In this document: one piece after another, positions 63,501 to 64,000 of the stretch | How positions within the stretch are numbered: position 1 is the stretch's first letter | Layout of the letters: the number at the start of each line of letters is the position of its first letter | Origin: Pseudobutyrivibrio ruminis | GTDB taxonomy: Bacteria > Bacillota > Clostridia > Lachnospirales > Lachnospiraceae | Length of the DNA stretch: 64,000 nucleotides | Reading direction: 5' to 3' | Assembly (NCBI GenBank): GCA_015057315.1 | Contig: SVER01000018.1 | Location: 1 to 64,000 of the forward strand | Translations under genes and position numbers: made by a program | The notes under the pieces: generated by a model | What the model saw: only the letters and a program-made list of their open reading frames with translations | The model's database searches: none | Told to the model about the DNA's origin: nothing

Positions 63501-64000
63501 TCCTTTAAATCAAAGGTCATCTTAGGCTTAAGGTTGCAAGCCACCAAGAACTCATCCACATTGCATGCAGCAATAGGGGCAGCCTTAAAGCCTCTGTACA
63601 AAAGCCTGGTTCTTTTATCTAATGTTTTTATAAACTCTGCAAATCTGTCTGAATAAAAAATTGAAACAGCTTCTGTAAAATGATTCTGGGCAAGCTCAAC
63701 ATAATCCTCAAGGCTTGTTATCTCCCCTTCCGAGGAAACAAGAGGCCTTTTAACATAGCTGATAGTAAAAGGAATGTGTTTTTCCATTCCAACTGCAACA
63801 ATAACAAATTCTCCAGTAAGTATTTCTCCTACTTTGAAATTATAATCCTCCACCTTATAGGTAATATGCACATTAGCCTTATCAAAAAGAGGCTCATCAA
63901 TCTGTACATAAGGATTATCGCAGTAAATCACACCACGTATCTTAACATCATTAGTGCTTTTAAAATAAATATCACCCTTAAAAACATCAGAAACAAAGCA
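60554..64000 (-). CDS. Giant scaffold protein (DUF5717-like), 5' end outside window
   Basis: The reading frame is open to the window edge: in-frame codons upstream of the GTG at 63931 continue without a stop, so the gene is partial and at least 1,148 codons are present. The N-terminal part has repeated beta-sandwich stretches (SEGEITSLEDYVELAQNHF; ENIRGEIEIVRSTWGFIDVAV). About residues 260-900 are helical repeats of TPR-like character, and the last 130 residues are beta-rich (KRKSVVITYSINGATPREDDMIEMYDGLYVK). No membrane helix. I associate it with the DUF5717 family from memory. It precedes the Hsp70-like gene by 15 bases. Confidence 0.7.
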   Translation of the reverse strand, partial: CFVSDVFKGDIYFKSTNDVKIRGVIYCDNPYVQIDEPLFDKANVHITYKVEDYNFKVGEILTGEFVIVAVGMEKHIPFTISYVKRPLVSSEGEITSLEDYVELAQNHFTEAVSIFYSDRFAEFIKTLDKRTRLLYRGFKAAPIAACNVDEFLVACNLKPKMTFDLKEREDRYYEVDENIRGEIEIVRSTWGFIDVAVSCDADFVSIEKEHITSDFFLGSIFNMSYYIHKDKMHEGINLAKICFDYRDIHKEIIILASTHKEGAVLESESHDKDMKILEACRLYEEFRLRRITTPMWCQESLAIVEELSDEKNNEDNFLLLTKAFLYVTNNQKQEALWIIQDLKRSIEDKSSCEWAFLLYICTLIEREEDYVDRLTENIETIFREHPDDVRIFWFLLFLRKEYIKNSTAKLRDIAAWVNSGVDSPLLYIEAYYIFVQDPYLISGLDEFTIKILNWARKRGALSKDIAIQMVHILENERSFNPKVLPIIDSCYEIYPDLQLLLAIVTYILKANYVEPKFLKWFKLAIEANLHVSGIFEAYMDAMPTYSVDKFPQLLTMFFKYNNDLSYEKKALLYANIILHRQEDNKTYEHYEEAIEKFALEQLRLGRLDENLAVCYQRLMELGIFDSEVARLVSELAFKKKIAVINPSVRRVFLYQDEFKAPNISNVSDHKAYINYVGSKGVIFLEDNNGYLFVDDEAYLTEDIIDATGYLDNLKSLTPLNMAYVLMDFEKGFDFSKPNKSTVDAVKLLLESKQISNDYTGHLYPKIIELFRFNEEEAYIENFFMNEADLKGLSAEVIADVLEVFVSRSKYDEAYYMLKHTNGTKIKPEVLSKLCRYFINEKPDEPEDFLILLCSKLVNKGLIHGDVIHYLIKYFVGPTDTMLRIYDNGLERGEDIVEFAERILTQVLYRDFLCDGIMDVFETYINRKNNKMIVEAFLTYQAHSYLSLGVTIPEEIFAHIFNRFKKGLNVNESMRIALLKYLCESKDLDEDELNMLDMLLGDAILKNQYFGFYVRCNEKLKIKYHLYDKHFIEINTDKRKSVVITYSINGATPREDDMIEMYDGLYVKQFILFYGDELRYEIYCDELSDEPLKSETIVMSEEPDVKNGRFAIMNNISRYNMYGETGELATALKTYQGLDVVTKDLFTII

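Overview
The window looks like chromosomal DNA of an anaerobic Firmicute of the family Lachnospiraceae, most likely near Butyrivibrio/Pseudobutyrivibrio. The reasons are low-to-moderate GC, strong AGGAGG-type ribosome binding sites, TAATG-coupled genes, a cmk-ispH-rpsA block, a Na+-pumping biotin decarboxylase operon, CheV and a FliD-like protein, and a four-gene conserved-hypothetical operon with an Hsp70-like ATPase. The genus is an inference. Almost all genes are on the minus strand; the exceptions are tyrA-aroA, an aroA fragment and an EEP-fold hydrolase. No tRNA, rRNA, CRISPR, transposase or prophage was seen, and no gene-free stretch exceeds about 300 bases.

Layout, left to right. 1-4.9 kb: rpsA, ispH, cmk, an HI0933-type flavoprotein and an RpiR regulator. 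5-10.1 kb: a five-gene operon with two carboxyltransferases of different types, a biotin carrier and the beta and gamma subunits of a Na+ pump. 10.2-15.4 kb: scpB, scpA, icd, leuS. 15.5-23.2 kb: surface and envelope genes (lipoprotein, membrane-anchored pyrophosphatase, large repeat-containing secreted protein, DUF3592-like protein) and an EF-G paralogue. 23.3-28.1 kb: tyrA-aroA, a ZIP transporter, then a head-to-head junction of two broken genes (MCP tail and a second, diverged aroA). 28-35.3 kb: secreted and membrane proteins, a GH43 glycosidase, a SEC-C protein and an NlpC/P60 hydrolase. 35.3-43.6 kb: the classical translation operon rimP-nusA-ylxR-ylxQ-infB-rbfA-nrnA-truB-ribF. 43.6-48.1 kb: purine end-steps as two separate genes, a FliD-like protein, hisF and hisH. 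48.1-57.2 kb: an acidic membrane protein, CheV, a lipoprotein, a two-component system, an MFS carrier and an EEP hydrolase. 57.2-64 kb: the conserved-hypothetical operon (coiled-coil membrane protein, TPR protein, Hsp70/actin-like ATPase, giant scaffold running off the window).

Most unusual points. (1) A roughly 101-107 bp structured repeat occurs three times, each immediately downstream of a minus-strand stop codon; one of its hairpins changes sequence on both arms in every copy but keeps pairing. (2) The 57-64 kb operon looks like an uncharacterised ATPase/scaffold system. (3) An 83-nt long-stem RNA candidate lies between the IMP cyclohydrolase and AICAR transformylase genes. (4) A terminator-like hairpin lies in the rimP-nusA leader, and a hairpin covering the ribosome binding site lies in the ZIP leader. 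(5) The chimeric aroA/MCP junction near 27.12 kb is either a real rearrangement or an assembly join.
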